Shown one piece after another: positions 25,784 through 35,358 of a DNA stretch of 64,000 bases. Under the pieces are notes generated by a model, which was given only the letters and a program-made list of their open reading frames with translations, was not told the DNA's origin and did not search any database. Every line of letters starts with the position of its first letter. Position 1 is the stretch's first letter. This DNA is from Gluconobacter kanchanaburiensis NBRC 103587. Lineage in GTDB: Bacteria; Pseudomonadota; Alphaproteobacteria; Acetobacterales; Acetobacteraceae. Location: contig NZ_BJVA01000009.1 in assembly GCF_007988905.1 (NCBI RefSeq), forward strand, positions 57,740 through 121,739, in the 5' to 3' direction. Both the position numbers and the translations under genes were made by a program.

Positions 25784-26290
25784 ATGATTCAGGGTGAGAC
25801 AAGGATTCAGACGGATATCAGCCCGTCGATGCAGATCGCGCTGCAAGCCGCGCGGGAGGCTGCGTCGTGTGGGGAAGTGCCGGTGGGTGCGGTTGTGCTT
25901 GCGCCTGACGGCCGCGTTCTGGCGGTGGCGCGCAATCATGTGGAGGGCGCACATGATGCATCGGCCCATGCCGAACTTCTGGCTATGCGCGAGGCGGCCG
26001 CGTGCCTGAGAAGTCCGCGCCTGACGGACTGTACGCTGGTCGTGACGCTGGAGCCGTGTCCAATGTGTGCGGCGGCGATCGTGCATTTCCGCATCGGACG
26101 TGTGGTGTTCGGAGCCTACGATCCCAAGGGCGGCGGTGTGGAGCATGGGCCGCGCATTCTCGAACGTCCGTCCTGTCTGCACCGGCCCGAAGTGATTGGG
26201 GGTGTGTGCGAACGTGAGGCGTCGGCGTTGCTGAAAGACTTCTTCCGCGGGCTCCGCACAGCTGGTCGCAGCAATAATGGGCAAGACTGA
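25784..26290 (+). CDS. tadA: tRNA adenosine-34 deaminase
   Basis: Deaminates A34 to inosine in the wobble position of tRNA-Arg(ACG). About 168 residues. The zinc site is formed by HAELLAMREAA (His and catalytic Glu) and LEPCPMCAAAIVHF (two Cys). GEVPVGAVVLAPDG and VFGAYDPKGGGVEHG complete the family pattern. Starts at 25784 and at 25829 (MQIALQAAREA) are both possible. It diverges from the amidotransferase gene. Confidence 0.9.
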   Translation: MIQGETRIQTDISPSMQIALQAAREAASCGEVPVGAVVLAPDGRVLAVARNHVEGAHDASAHAELLAMREAAACLRSPRLTDCTLVVTLEPCPMCAAAIVHFRIGRVVFGAYDPKGGGVEHGPRILERPSCLHRPEVIGGVCEREASALLKDFFRGLRTAGRSNNGQD

Positions 26291-26409
26291 ATTCACGGTC
26301 CGTCACGAACTTACGGATGTTTCACGAGCCGGTCAGCTTGCGGAACGGGAACGGGGTCCATAGTTCAGCGCTATAACCTACGATGTTTTCGCAACCAGTC
26401 GGGATTGAT

Positions 26410-27948
26410 ATGACCTCACGTTTTCGCACGTCCCTTGCCGCCCTTGCTGCAACCACCATGCTGGTTTCAGCGCCGTTCGCTTTTGCGGACACTACACCGG
26501 CGACGGTGGCGCCCAGCGGTGCCATCAAGCCGCAGACAGGCGTGCAGGCGCTTCCCAATTTCGTTAATCTCGTCAAGCAGGTGAAGCCGGCGGTTGTCTC
26601 CATCACGGCGCACATCAAGGCGGATGTGGCTGAGGAAGAGGAAAACGGCCCGGGTGGCGGTGGTCAGGGCGGTGGCATGCCGTTCCCGTTTCCCTTCCCG
26701 TTCCAGATGATGCCGCAGCAGCAGCCGAACCGTACGGTTGAAGCCCGCGGGTCGGGGTTCATTATCTCCTCTGACGGCTATGTCGTGACGAACAACCACG
26801 TCGTGAACGGCGCGACCAAGGTCACGGTCACGCTTGATGACGGCACCACGCTGCCCGCCAAGATCATCGGCCGCGACCCGAAGACAGATGTGGCGCTACT
26901 GCGCGTCAAGCCGACTGGCAAGCTGCCATTCATCGAGCTTGGTGATTCCGATGAAGTCCAACCGGGTGAGTGGGTCATTGCCGTGGGCAATCCCTATGGC
27001 CTGGGTGGCACAGTGACGGCGGGTATCGTCTCCGCGCTGGGGCGTGACTTGCATTCGGGCGCCTATAACGACTTCATTCAGGTCGATGCGCCGATCAATC
27101 ACGGCAACTCCGGCGGCCCGCTGTTCACGCAGGATGGCAAGGTCGTTGGTATCAATTCCATGATCATCTCGCCCAATGGCGGCGGCTCGATTGGTATTGG
27201 GTTCGCCATTCCGTCCAACACAGTAAAATCCGTCGTGAGCCAGCTTGAAAAGACCGGACATGTCACGCGCGGTTATCTTGGCATTGAAGGCCAGGACATC
27301 TCGCCGACGATGGCGCAGGCCCTGAACCTCAAGTCCTCCGAACCCGGTGCCCCGCCGCGCGGCGCGCTGGTGGCGTCTGTTTCCAAGGGCAGCCCGGCCG
27401 AGAAGGCTGGTATCAAAAGTGGAGATGTCGTCACGACGCTGAACGGCAAGCCAATCAAGAACGGTCATGATCTGGCGGTGAAGGTCGTCTCCATTGCTCC
27501 GGGTACTGCCGCGACGTTGGGATTGCTTCGTGACAGCAAGCCGATGACGGTGAACTTTACGGTCGGCAATTTGTCCGCTCAGGACCATGCTTCGGGTGAC
27601 GCGGCAGACAGTGCACAGGCTGGCGCGGGTAAGCTGGGCGTGTCGCTGGCTTCCCTGACGCCGCGTGCGCGTCAGGAACTGGGTCTGGACGACAGCGTGC
27701 AGGGCGCGGTCGTGGCCGATGTCGTCCAAGGCTCGCCCGCCGATCAGGCCGGTATCCGCCCGGGAGACATCATTGTTGCGGTCGGCAATCATGTCACGCC
27801 GTCGCCCAAGGCTGTCGTGGCGCAGGTGCATGATGCTCTGGGTCGCAAACAGCCGCCGCTTCTGCGGATCCTGCGCGACGGGCAGCAGCTTTTCGTGGCC
27901 GTCTCCCCGACCGGTTCGGATGACGACAGCTCCGACGACGCCCAGTAA
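26410..27948 (+). CDS. degP: periplasmic serine protease DegP/HtrA (Do family)
   Basis: Degrades and refolds misfolded envelope proteins. 512 residues: signal peptide (SLAALAATTMLVSAPFAFA), a Gly/Pro/Phe-rich flexible segment near residue 80-100, a trypsin-like domain with His130 (TNNHVV), Asp160 (PKTDVALL) and Ser234 (NHGNSGGPLF), then PDZ1 (RGYLGIEGQDI) and PDZ2 (LGVSLASLTPRARQELGLDD). The ATG at 26410 is followed by a proper signal peptide. A strong terminator follows. Confidence 0.96.
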   Translation: MTSRFRTSLAALAATTMLVSAPFAFADTTPATVAPSGAIKPQTGVQALPNFVNLVKQVKPAVVSITAHIKADVAEEEENGPGGGGQGGGMPFPFPFPFQMMPQQQPNRTVEARGSGFIISSDGYVVTNNHVVNGATKVTVTLDDGTTLPAKIIGRDPKTDVALLRVKPTGKLPFIELGDSDEVQPGEWVIAVGNPYGLGGTVTAGIVSALGRDLHSGAYNDFIQVDAPINHGNSGGPLFTQDGKVVGINSMIISPNGGGSIGIGFAIPSNTVKSVVSQLEKTGHVTRGYLGIEGQDISPTMAQALNLKSSEPGAPPRGALVASVSKGSPAEKAGIKSGDVVTTLNGKPIKNGHDLAVKVVSIAPGTAATLGLLRDSKPMTVNFTVGNLSAQDHASGDAADSAQAGAGKLGVSLASLTPRARQELGLDDSVQGAVVADVVQGSPADQAGIRPGDIIVAVGNHVTPSPKAVVAQVHDALGRKQPPLLRILRDGQQLFVAVSPTGSDDDSSDDAQ

Positions 27949-27970
27949 GGTTTGCGTCAGGAGCAGGAAA

Positions 27971-28002
27971 GGCGGGAAGGGTCAGACCTTCCCGCCTTTT
28001 TT
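27971..28002 (+). terminator. Rho-independent terminator after degP
   Basis: Ten-base stem GGCGGGAAGG/CCTTCCCGCC (27971-27980, 27987-27996) with loop GTCAGA, then six T residues. It lies 22 bp after the degP stop. Confidence 0.92.
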
Positions 28003-28084
28003 ATGTTTGTTCTCGTATCGGATCCGAAATACTGTCGGGCTTTCACCCGTTCGGGACCGTGTTGTCGTGCACCTGATTACTGTC

Positions 28085-28399
28085 ATGAAGTTCGTCGGCG
28101 GAGCGCTGGCCTTGCTGACGCTGACTTTTCTTCCAACGATCATTGCCCTCTGTACCCGCAAGGTTCACTGGCGCGAAGCGTTCGTGGTCAATCTGGCGTT
28201 CGCTTTTACGTTTGCTGGCTGGTTTGCCGCCATTGCATGGGCCGCAACCGGAGACGATGCGAAGATCAAGACCCGTTTCAGAGGGCTTTCAACTCGCAAG
28301 AAGGTCCTGCTCGTTCTGGAACTGGTTCTCGTGGAAATGGCGGTGACGGGATACTTCGTATTCCATCATTCTTCCCACGCTACACATCTTCTGCACTGA
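28085..28399 (+). CDS. superinfection-immunity-like membrane protein
   Basis: 104 residues from ATG 28085; GTG at 28067 is an alternative. Two or three helices: GGALALLTLTFLPTIIALCT, the short loop RKVHWREAFVVNLAFAFTFA, then GWFAAIAWAATGDD and KVLLVLELVLVEMAVTGYF. The order LPTIIA, basic loop, then NL...GW..A..WA matches the Imm superinfection immunity family (T4 Imm and many bacterial relatives). Phage-exclusion activity is not shown for most chromosomal members, so this is a family-level call only. Its gene stands alone between a terminator and a convergent flippase. Confidence 0.6.
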   Translation: MKFVGGALALLTLTFLPTIIALCTRKVHWREAFVVNLAFAFTFAGWFAAIAWAATGDDAKIKTRFRGLSTRKKVLLVLELVLVEMAVTGYFVFHHSSHATHLLH

Positions 28400-28406
28400 T
28401 CCGGGG

Positions 28407-29717
28407 TCAGCGCTCCGCCTTGCCGATCCGGTCGTAGAAGAACCAGACGCCCAGCATCTGCGACAGCAGGATGGTTGCATTGCAGGCCGCTGTCGACAGG
28501 CAGGCTCCTGCGAGACCAAAATGCCGCGTCAGGACATAAAGCGCCGGGAAGTAGATTGCCATAACGGCGGTGCGGTTCTTCATAAGGAACTTCACATGCC
28601 CCACGACGATCAGCAGCGGCTCCAGCGGAATGACCAGCAGGCTGAAGACCGCTGCCAGCAGCATGATGGAAATATAGAGCGACGTGTGATGCACATGGAC
28701 ATGCAGCAGGAAGCGGAAGATCGTTGAGCCGAAGAATGCTGACAGCAGCAGGAGCAGCACGGACAGTCCGCTCAGGATGCCGAACATCTTCCATGTCACG
28801 CGTTTGAGGCCGCGCCAGTCCTGCCGGTCCCGCATCCGGACCAGTTCGGGGTAAAGCACGGGGGAGATGAGCTGCGCGGGGGTGACGATCCCGTCCGCGA
28901 TCTGTCGGCAGACGCGGAAAACGGCGGCTTCCGCCGGACCAAGGCCGTTGCCGACCAGCAGCGTCGCCACATGGCCCGAGATGTTGCCGAGCGTCTGGTT
29001 GATGCTGGCCGCGCGCGTGAACTGCCACATGCCCGGAAGCTGCCAGCGCCAGTGCCGGAACGCCTGGAAATACCGGAAGTGCAGTTTCCGGTGCAGGATA
29101 TCCAGCGCGTAATGGATGTAGAAGCCGTAATCGATGACGATCGTCATGGCCCAGACGAACAGGAAATAACCGAGCTTCAAATGCAGCACATAGCCGATGA
29201 CGACGCCGAGTGTTTTGGCAAGGGCGGCGCAACTGTCGATGATCGGGACGAGATGGAACTTCCCGGCCATCCTGAGAATGCCGTTTGCCCAGCCCGAATA
29301 CATCAGGGGACTGACGAACACATACAGATCCGCCAGAAGCCGGACATGGGCGGACCAGTGAGCCGTATGTCCGTAAATCTGCACGCCTGCCAGCCCGAAT
29401 ATGATCGCCCCAGCCGCGGACAGCGTGTCCAGTCGGATGCAGAAATGGATCACACGATGAAGGAGATCATCGTCTCCGCTGTCGAAACTGTCGCTGCCGA
29501 AACGGATCAGCGTCTGCCAGGACTGCATTCGTGACAGGACTGAACTGGTCGATGCCAGAGAATGGATGAGAATCAGCAGCCCGAAATCGGACAGGCCGAG
29601 GGCGCGCACGGCCAGTGCGATATAGATGAAGCTGCACAGTGCATTGGCGATGCGGCCAAGGGTGAGAACACTGACATTTCTGAAAATGGATCTGAAAACG
29701 GAGTGTTCGCCGGACAT
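28407..29717 (-). CDS. polysaccharide flippase, Wzx-like (MVF/MATE superfamily)
   Basis: 436-residue integral membrane protein with about twelve helices. The first, SVLTLGRIANALCSFIYIAL, then AVRALGLSDFGLLILI, matches the Wzx/polysaccharide-synthesis start. Later helices include IMLLAAVFSLLVIPLEPLLI and LSTAACNATILLSQMLGVWF. Such proteins flip lipid-linked sugar repeat units across the inner membrane. It diverges from the TagF-like gene, with which it could form a surface-glycan unit. The start ATG at 29717 is the first in frame. Confidence 0.83.
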   Translation of the reverse strand: MSGEHSVFRSIFRNVSVLTLGRIANALCSFIYIALAVRALGLSDFGLLILIHSLASTSSVLSRMQSWQTLIRFGSDSFDSGDDDLLHRVIHFCIRLDTLSAAGAIIFGLAGVQIYGHTAHWSAHVRLLADLYVFVSPLMYSGWANGILRMAGKFHLVPIIDSCAALAKTLGVVIGYVLHLKLGYFLFVWAMTIVIDYGFYIHYALDILHRKLHFRYFQAFRHWRWQLPGMWQFTRAASINQTLGNISGHVATLLVGNGLGPAEAAVFRVCRQIADGIVTPAQLISPVLYPELVRMRDRQDWRGLKRVTWKMFGILSGLSVLLLLLSAFFGSTIFRFLLHVHVHHTSLYISIMLLAAVFSLLVIPLEPLLIVVGHVKFLMKNRTAVMAIYFPALYVLTRHFGLAGACLSTAACNATILLSQMLGVWFFYDRIGKAER

Positions 29718-30013
29718 GCGGGCCTACTGACCACAAAGCCCGCAAACTGTCCATGCTGCCTGCGGAATGTCACGAACCGGGGAAGATTCTTGACAGCCTG
29801 TTGGCACGGACTAAGACAGGGGATGGTATGTATGTCGCCGTTTAAGTCGTCGTCAGGAGTGCCGGGGCAGTCAGCCGCCGGATCGAAATGCCTTTTCTTG
29901 ACGGCTTCCATTTCAAAAACATGGACCGGAACATGGGCCAGAAACCTGTGCCGGAAACCGGGGTCCGATCAGGAGCCGGGACCCGTTTTCTGGCAGGATG
30001 CAGACGTTAATTC
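29718..30013. other. divergent intergenic region, 296 bp
   Basis: Holds the promoters of the flippase and the TagF-like gene. I see no gene. TTGACA at 29790-29795 could be a -35 element for the rightward gene, but the -10 (TAAGAC at 29812) is weak. Confidence 0.35.
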
Positions 30014-31129
30014 ATGAAAATCGCCTTCATTTACATTGCCGAGCCTTATCAGTGTTATCATACGGCGTCCGTCGCCAGCGCACTGGCGGCTTTACCCGGC
30101 CATGACGTTACTGAATATTACAGCTTTCCCGAAACGGTCGATCATCTCCGGCGCATCCGGCAGGCGCTCGATGTTCCCGAGCTTCCGCTGAGGGCATTTC
30201 CGAAATCCCTCAAAGCTCGGCTTCTGAAGCGCGCAAGGCGGCTGGATCAGGAGCGCCTCGTCGTGCTTCGCGAGAATGTCGCCGAGCTGAACACGTACGA
30301 TGCCGTCGTCGCTACGGAATATACAGCCGGTGTCCTGAAGGAGATGGGGCTCTCCGGCCCGAAGCTCATTCTGCTGATGCATGGGGCAGGGGATCGTTAT
30401 GTCAATGACGAGCATCTGGTGCGGAACTTCGATCTGACGCTTGTGCCCGGTCCCAAGGTGGCGGACTATTTTCAGGAAAGAGATCTGCTGCGTCAGGAGA
30501 CCACGCGGGTTGTCGGATATCCGAAATTCGACGTGTTCGAGGCGGTGCAGAAGAAAAATACCCTCTCATTTGCGAATGGTCGTCCATTTGCGCTGTATAA
30601 TCCGCACTACCAGCGCGCCCTGACCTCGGCTTCGGGGTGGATGATGCCACTGATCAGCGGTTTTCGCGCACAGAGCGACTACAACCTCGTGGTGGCCCCG
30701 CATATCAAGATGTTCCATCGGGGTTTTGGCATTCGCGAACGTCAGCTCAGACGACAGCAGGATGCCGGGATCATGGTCGATACGGGATCATCCGCCATGC
30801 TGGACATGACCTACACGTCCCAGGCGGCGCTTTATATCGGGGATGTCAGCAGTCAGGTTTACGAGTTTCTGGCCATTCCGCGTCCTTGCATCTTTCTCAA
30901 CCCGCACAGACTTGCGTGGCGCGATGATCCGCATTTTCTGCACTGGACGTTCGGCGATGTGGTGGAAGATTTCGCCGATCTTATGCCTGCTGTCGCCCGT
31001 GCGCGAGAGCGTCACGTCTTTTATCGCCCGGTTCAGGAAAAGCTGTTCCGCGAGACCTTCGGTGAGCCGTTGCTGGGTGCGTCCGAGCGTGCCGCCGAGG
31101 CTATTGCGCGGTTCATGGCTGTTGGTTGA
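30014..31129 (+). CDS. GT-B transferase, CDP-glycerol glycerophosphotransferase-like
   Basis: 371 residues. The N-terminal Rossmann-like domain (MKIAFIYIAEPYQCYHTASV, VVATEYTAGVLKEM, LILLMHGAGDRYVN) and the C-terminal one (RPFALYNPHYQ, LVVAPHIKMFHRG, and the donor site MTYTSQAALYIGDVSSQVYE then FLAIPRPCIFLNPH) match the TagF/CDP-glycerol glycerophosphotransferase fold. Because such enzymes are also found in Gram-negative capsule and LPS loci, the transferred group is left open. It diverges from the flippase. Confidence 0.72.
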   Translation: MKIAFIYIAEPYQCYHTASVASALAALPGHDVTEYYSFPETVDHLRRIRQALDVPELPLRAFPKSLKARLLKRARRLDQERLVVLRENVAELNTYDAVVATEYTAGVLKEMGLSGPKLILLMHGAGDRYVNDEHLVRNFDLTLVPGPKVADYFQERDLLRQETTRVVGYPKFDVFEAVQKKNTLSFANGRPFALYNPHYQRALTSASGWMMPLISGFRAQSDYNLVVAPHIKMFHRGFGIRERQLRRQQDAGIMVDTGSSAMLDMTYTSQAALYIGDVSSQVYEFLAIPRPCIFLNPHRLAWRDDPHFLHWTFGDVVEDFADLMPAVARARERHVFYRPVQEKLFRETFGEPLLGASERAAEAIARFMAVG

Positions 31130-31141
31130 GCATGTTCGGTA

Positions 31142-32500
31142 TCAGCATTCGGGGAAATTGACCGCCAGTCCGCCCAGGGATGTTTCCTTGTAACGATGGT
31201 TCATGTCGCGGCCCGTCTCGGCCATTGTGCGGATAACCTGATCGAGTGAGACGTGATGTGCGCCGTCGCCATGCATGGCGAGGGAAGCGGCATTGATGGC
31301 TTTGACTGCCCCGAATGCGTTGCGCTCGATGCACGGGATCTGCACCAGTCCGGCGACAGGGTCGCAGGTCATGCCCAGATGATGCTCCATGCCGATTTCG
31401 GCGGCGTTCTCTACCTGCAGCGGGCTCGCTCCCAGAGCTGCTGCCAATCCGGCCGCCGCCATTGACGACGCTACGCCGACCTCCCCCTGACAGCCGACTT
31501 CGGCACCAGAAATGGAAGCGTTCAGCTTGAACAGTCCGCCAATCGCTGCTGCCGTCAGCAGAAATCTATGCTGACCGTCGAGCGAGTATTCGGGACAGAA
31601 TTCGCGATAATAGCGCAACACTGCCGGGATAATGCCCGAGGCGCCATTGGTCGGGGCTGTCACCACGCGCCCTCCGGCGGCGTTTTCCTCGTTCACTGCG
31701 ATGGCGAACAGGCTGATCCAGTCCATGATTCCATGCGCGGAGGGCTGGTTGCTGCGGCTCTGATCCTTGAGACGCTCATATAGCGCCGCTGCACGCCGGC
31801 GGACGTTGAGACGCCCCGGCAGGGTGCCAGATCGATGAAGCCCTGCCTCCACGCAGTCCATCATCACGGTCACGATCAGGTCCAGATAGGTCTCGATCTC
31901 TTCGCGTGGTCGCAGGATGCTCTCGTTCGCCAGCACGATGCCTGCGATGTCGAGCCCGGTTTCGCGGGTGCGCTCCAGCAGTTCTGCGCCGCTGGTGAAG
32001 TCGTAGGGCATGTCCGGCTGGGTGTAGGTCGCAGTTTCGGTTGCCTGTTCATGGACGATGAAACCGCCGCCAACGGAGCAGAACCGCGCGCATTCGAGGA
32101 GGCGGTCTTCTGGACCGAATGCTTCGAACTGGAGCGTGTTCGGATGCACGGGCGGGACGGTTTTCGTGTCGAGAATGATATCGTGGTTCGGGTCGAACGG
32201 TGTCGCCTGACCGTTGAACGGGACCAGATGCGTTTCCGTCACGGACTGGATGATGGAGTCCGCCAGCATCGGATCCATGGTGTCGGGCTTTTCACCTGCC
32301 AGTCCGAGGATGACTGCCCGGTCCGTGGCATGGCCGCGCGCAGTCCATGCCAGGGAGCCATACAGCGTCACGCGCAGACGGGTGACATTGGTGATTTGTG
32401 ACAGGCTTTCCGCAAAGCGGGCGGCGGCGCGCATGGGGCCGACCGTATGGGAGGAAGATGGGCCGATCCCGATCTTGAAAAGATCGAACAGACTGATCAT
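31142..32500 (-). CDS. sdaA: L-serine ammonia-lyase, iron-sulfur dependent
   Basis: Converts L-serine to pyruvate and ammonia. 452 residues, single-chain type with beta then alpha domain. It begins with the family start [20 protein letters not shown]. The [4Fe-4S] cysteines lie in [26 protein letters not shown] and nearby positions. [14 protein letters not shown] is the other hallmark. The start follows ltaE with no gap (TGA then ATG), so the two form an operon. Confidence 0.96.
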   Translation of the reverse strand: MISLFDLFKIGIGPSSSHTVGPMRAAARFAESLSQITNVTRLRVTLYGSLAWTARGHATDRAVILGLAGEKPDTMDPMLADSIIQSVTETHLVPFNGQATPFDPNHDIILDTKTVPPVHPNTLQFEAFGPEDRLLECARFCSVGGGFIVHEQATETATYTQPDMPYDFTSGAELLERTRETGLDIAGIVLANESILRPREEIETYLDLIVTVMMDCVEAGLHRSGTLPGRLNVRRRAAALYERLKDQSRSNQPSAHGIMDWISLFAIAVNEENAAGGRVVTAPTNGASGIIPAVLRYYREFCPEYSLDGQHRFLLTAAAIGGLFKLNASISGAEVGCQGEVGVASSMAAAGLAAALGASPLQVENAAEIGMEHHLGMTCDPVAGLVQIPCIERNAFGAVKAINAASLAMHGDGAHHVSLDQVIRTMAETGRDMNHRYKETSLGGLAVNFPEC

Positions 32501-33565
32501 TCAGGCGGCAATCTCGTCGAGAAGGGCGTCCACGTCCTGGGCGCGCGTGTAAAAGCTCGTCACGAGACGGATCAGCGTTCCCGAAACTCCCTCCGGGGTG
32601 GGCCAGCGATAGAAGGCATATCCCGCCGCCGCAAGTTCCTCGACGAGACGGTCGGGAGCGATGACGAAGATCTCATTGCCCTGCGTTTCGAACGGAAGCT
32701 GGACCCCGGCATGGCGGCGTAGACCGTCGACGATCCGTTGGGCCATGGCGTTTGCATGTGCGCTGTTCTTCAGCCACAGCCCGTCGTCGAGAAGGGCGAG
32801 AAGCTGTGCGCTGAGGAAGCGGGCTTTGGACCACATATGGCCGCTGCGCTTGATGCGGCGCTCGAAATCCTTCAGCGCCGGGCGGGTGCGTTCATTGACG
32901 AAGAACACGACGGCCTCCGCTGCCATTGCGCCGCATTTCGTGCCGCCGAACGACAGGACATCCACGCCCGATTTCCATGTGGCTTCGGCAGGTGTGCAGC
33001 CCAGCGTTGCGATGGCGTTGCTCAGGCGCGAGCCGTCCAGATGAACGGGAATGTCATGCTCATGGGCGATCGCGCACAGATGGGCGATATCGGGGAGAGC
33101 ATAGACCGTGCCCCATTCCGTGGCCTGTGTCAGGGACAGGGCCTGGATGGGGGGCTTGAGAATGCCGCCCTGCGCATTGAGGCGCAGTCCGGTCCGCATG
33201 GCTTCCGGGTTCATGCGGCCATCGGCAGAGGGAAGTGTGATGAGTTTGGCGCCATGCATGAAAAATTCAGGCGCTCCGGCTTCGTCATTGCCGATATGCG
33301 CACTCTGGTCACACAGCACGGCCCCATAGGGTGCGACGAGCGCGGACAGCGCCAGACTGTTCGCCGCTGTTCCGGTCACGACGGGGAAAACCATGACCTC
33401 CGTTTCAAACACATCTCCAAAACGCGCATTCAGCGTCCGGCTCACCGCATCGTCGCCATAGGATCCGACGCAGCCGTCATTGGCGTGCATCATGGCCTCC
33501 ATGACGGCGGGACATGCGGGGGAAACATTGTCACTGGCGAAGTTCTTGCGTATTTCGTCGGTCAC
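32501..33565 (-). CDS. ltaE: low-specificity L-threonine aldolase
   Basis: PLP enzyme cleaving threonine (and allo-threonine) to glycine and acetaldehyde. 354 residues from GTG at 33565, which has AAGGA seven bases upstream; the frame is open further but without a good start. Landmarks: NFASDNVSPACPAVMEAM, PVVTGTAANSLAL, IPVHLDGSRLSNA and the PLP lysine in LSFGGTKCGAM. It is 83 bp from the divergent folD, so both promoters share that gap. With sdaA it routes threonine and serine to two- and three-carbon products and supplies glycine for the folate pathway. Confidence 0.93.
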   Translation of the reverse strand: MTDEIRKNFASDNVSPACPAVMEAMMHANDGCVGSYGDDAVSRTLNARFGDVFETEVMVFPVVTGTAANSLALSALVAPYGAVLCDQSAHIGNDEAGAPEFFMHGAKLITLPSADGRMNPEAMRTGLRLNAQGGILKPPIQALSLTQATEWGTVYALPDIAHLCAIAHEHDIPVHLDGSRLSNAIATLGCTPAEATWKSGVDVLSFGGTKCGAMAAEAVVFFVNERTRPALKDFERRIKRSGHMWSKARFLSAQLLALLDDGLWLKNSAHANAMAQRIVDGLRRHAGVQLPFETQGNEIFVIAPDRLVEELAAAGYAFYRWPTPEGVSGTLIRLVTSFYTRAQDVDALLDEIAA

Positions 33566-33647
33566 GAGATCATCCTTAATTCCTGCGACCCTGCGGCCTG
33601 TCCGCAAGCGTAACTGAAACGCCTGGCTGTTGCCATCCGGAGAGCCC

Positions 33648-34577
33648 ATGAGCCCGTTGTCCTCTGAAAAACACGCCGAGAAGCATGCCGAATTGGCATC
33701 CCGAATCATTGATGGCAAGGGGATCGCCCGTGCACTTACTGATCAGGTCGGACGCGATGTGGCGGCATTCGTGGACGATGGCAATGTCCTTCCCGGTCTT
33801 GCCGTCGTGCTCGTGGGAAATGATCCGGCTTCCGAAGTCTATGTAAAGAACAAGGCCATCCAGACCCATCGCGTCGGAATGCGCTCCTTCATGCATATGC
33901 TCCCGCAAAGCACGTCTCAGGACGAACTGCTGGACCTGATTGCACAGCTTAACGTTAATCCGAAAATCCATGGCATTCTGGTGCAGCTTCCTCTGCCGGC
34001 ACAGATTGACCCGGTTGTGGTGACGAATGCCATCGCTCCGCATAAGGATGTGGACGGTCTGGGTGAAGTCAACGCAGGCCGCCTGTCGCTCGGGATCGAC
34101 GGGATCGTGCCCTGCACGCCGCTGGGCTGCTTGATGCTGCTCAAATCCGTTCATGAGGACATGACCGGCAAGCATGCGGTGGTGATCGGTGCGTCCAACC
34201 TTGTTGGTAAACCGATGGCGCAGCTTCTTCTCAAGGAAAACTGCACGGTTACGGTTGCGCATATTCATACGCGCAACACGAAGGAACTGGCGCGGGAGGC
34301 GGATATTCTGGTCGTTGCGACCGGCAAAAGCGGACTGGTTCGTGGTGACTGGATCAAGCCGGGCGCGACCGTGATCGATGTCGGCATTACCCGCGTCCCG
34401 GCTGAAAACGGCAAGACCCGTCTCGTCGGGGACGTGGCATTCGACGAAGCACTTCCTATCGCCGGGCATATCACGCCGGTTCCGGGCGGGGTGGGACCGA
34501 TGACTATTGCCTGCCTGCTGCACAACACGCTCCAGGCCGCAAAAGCCACCCACGCAATCGTCGGAGCTTCTTCGTGA
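33648..34577 (+). CDS. folD: methylenetetrahydrofolate dehydrogenase/cyclohydrolase
   Basis: Bifunctional FolD, 309 residues, interconverting 5,10-methylene-, methenyl- and 10-formyl-tetrahydrofolate with NADP. Signatures: [20 protein letters not shown] with the catalytic Lys, [19 protein letters not shown], the NADP-binding [18 protein letters not shown] and [18 protein letters not shown]. There is a 17-residue N-terminal extension. ATG at 33648 has GGAG five bases upstream. It ends in a TGATG junction with metF. Confidence 0.97.
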   Translation: MSPLSSEKHAEKHAELASRIIDGKGIARALTDQVGRDVAAFVDDGNVLPGLAVVLVGNDPASEVYVKNKAIQTHRVGMRSFMHMLPQSTSQDELLDLIAQLNVNPKIHGILVQLPLPAQIDPVVVTNAIAPHKDVDGLGEVNAGRLSLGIDGIVPCTPLGCLMLLKSVHEDMTGKHAVVIGASNLVGKPMAQLLLKENCTVTVAHIHTRNTKELAREADILVVATGKSGLVRGDWIKPGATVIDVGITRVPAENGKTRLVGDVAFDEALPIAGHITPVPGGVGPMTIACLLHNTLQAAKATHAIVGASS

Positions 34578-35326
34578 TGCGCGTTTCGGTCGAGCTGGTT
34601 CCGCGTTCCCCCCAGGCCCTTCTGGCGGATGTGCAGACGGTGCGGGAGGTGTTGCCTCAGGTCAGTACGCTGAACATTCCGGATCTGATGCGCTTCGACC
34701 TTCGAAGCTGCGATGCAGCGTCCCTGCTCGTGAAGCAGACGCCGTTTGACGTTATCCCCCATGTTCGGGCGGTCGATATCGCGCCGGGGGCGCCGTTGCC
34801 TGGTGCGGATCGTCCGGAACTGACGTCCATCCTCGTTGTCGCTGGCGATCCGCCGCCTGCGGGAAGCAGCCTGACCGTCTATCCCAACACGTCCGCTCAG
34901 ATCATTGAACGCTATCGTCGCGAAGCGCCGCATCTAAAAGTCTATGCGGTCTTCGATCCCTATCGTCGCGCGCCTTATCATGAACTTGAGGAGGTGGCCC
35001 GCAAGCGCGACGCGGGAGCCTGTGGTTTTTTCACGCAGCCGCTTTTCGATGTCCCAATGCTTGAATGCTGCATGGACTGGCTGCGGGACGATACGGTGTT
35101 CTGGGGTATCTCTCCCGTTCTGGGTGAAAAATCGCGCCGCTACTGGGAGCGGATCAATCATGTCGTCTTCCCGGGGGATTATGACGGGACGCTGGAGGGA
35201 AACATCGCGCTGGCGCGTAGGCTTCTGACCACCATTCGCATGAAAAACGACAATGCCTATCTGATGCCGCTGAAAGTTGACCTGGCATCCTATCTGGGAG
35301 CGCTTGCCGATATTATAACGGGATAA
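34577..35326 (+). CDS. metF: methylenetetrahydrofolate reductase-like protein
   Basis: 249 residues of the MetF TIM-barrel fold, which reduces 5,10-methylene-THF to 5-methyl-THF for methionine synthesis. The start (VSVELVPRSPQALLADVQ) replaces the usual S-x-E-FxP motif, and ILVVAGDPPPAG, AGACGFFTQPLFDVPML and FWGISPVL are the later landmarks. It is shorter than the 290-300 residues of E. coli MetF. It overlaps folD by 1 base (TGATG), so expression is coupled. A divergent family member or a non-canonical MTHFR-like enzyme is also possible. Confidence 0.7.
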   Translation: MRVSVELVPRSPQALLADVQTVREVLPQVSTLNIPDLMRFDLRSCDAASLLVKQTPFDVIPHVRAVDIAPGAPLPGADRPELTSILVVAGDPPPAGSSLTVYPNTSAQIIERYRREAPHLKVYAVFDPYRRAPYHELEEVARKRDAGACGFFTQPLFDVPMLECCMDWLRDDTVFWGISPVLGEKSRRYWERINHVVFPGDYDGTLEGNIALARRLLTTIRMKNDNAYLMPLKVDLASYLGALADIITG

Positions 35327-35358
35327 CATCGAACCACCGAACGGAGGGTCCGCCCCGG

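Noticed and set aside
25766..26296. In-frame extension of the amidotransferase gene, giving a 417-residue frame
   Set aside because: It runs antisense through tadA, which has full deaminase motifs, and the extension has no family pattern. ATG 25765 fits the family length.
29790..29817. Sigma-54 promoter (TGGCACG) before the TagF-like gene
   Set aside because: The -24-like motif is present but the -12 GC element is missing at the right distance.
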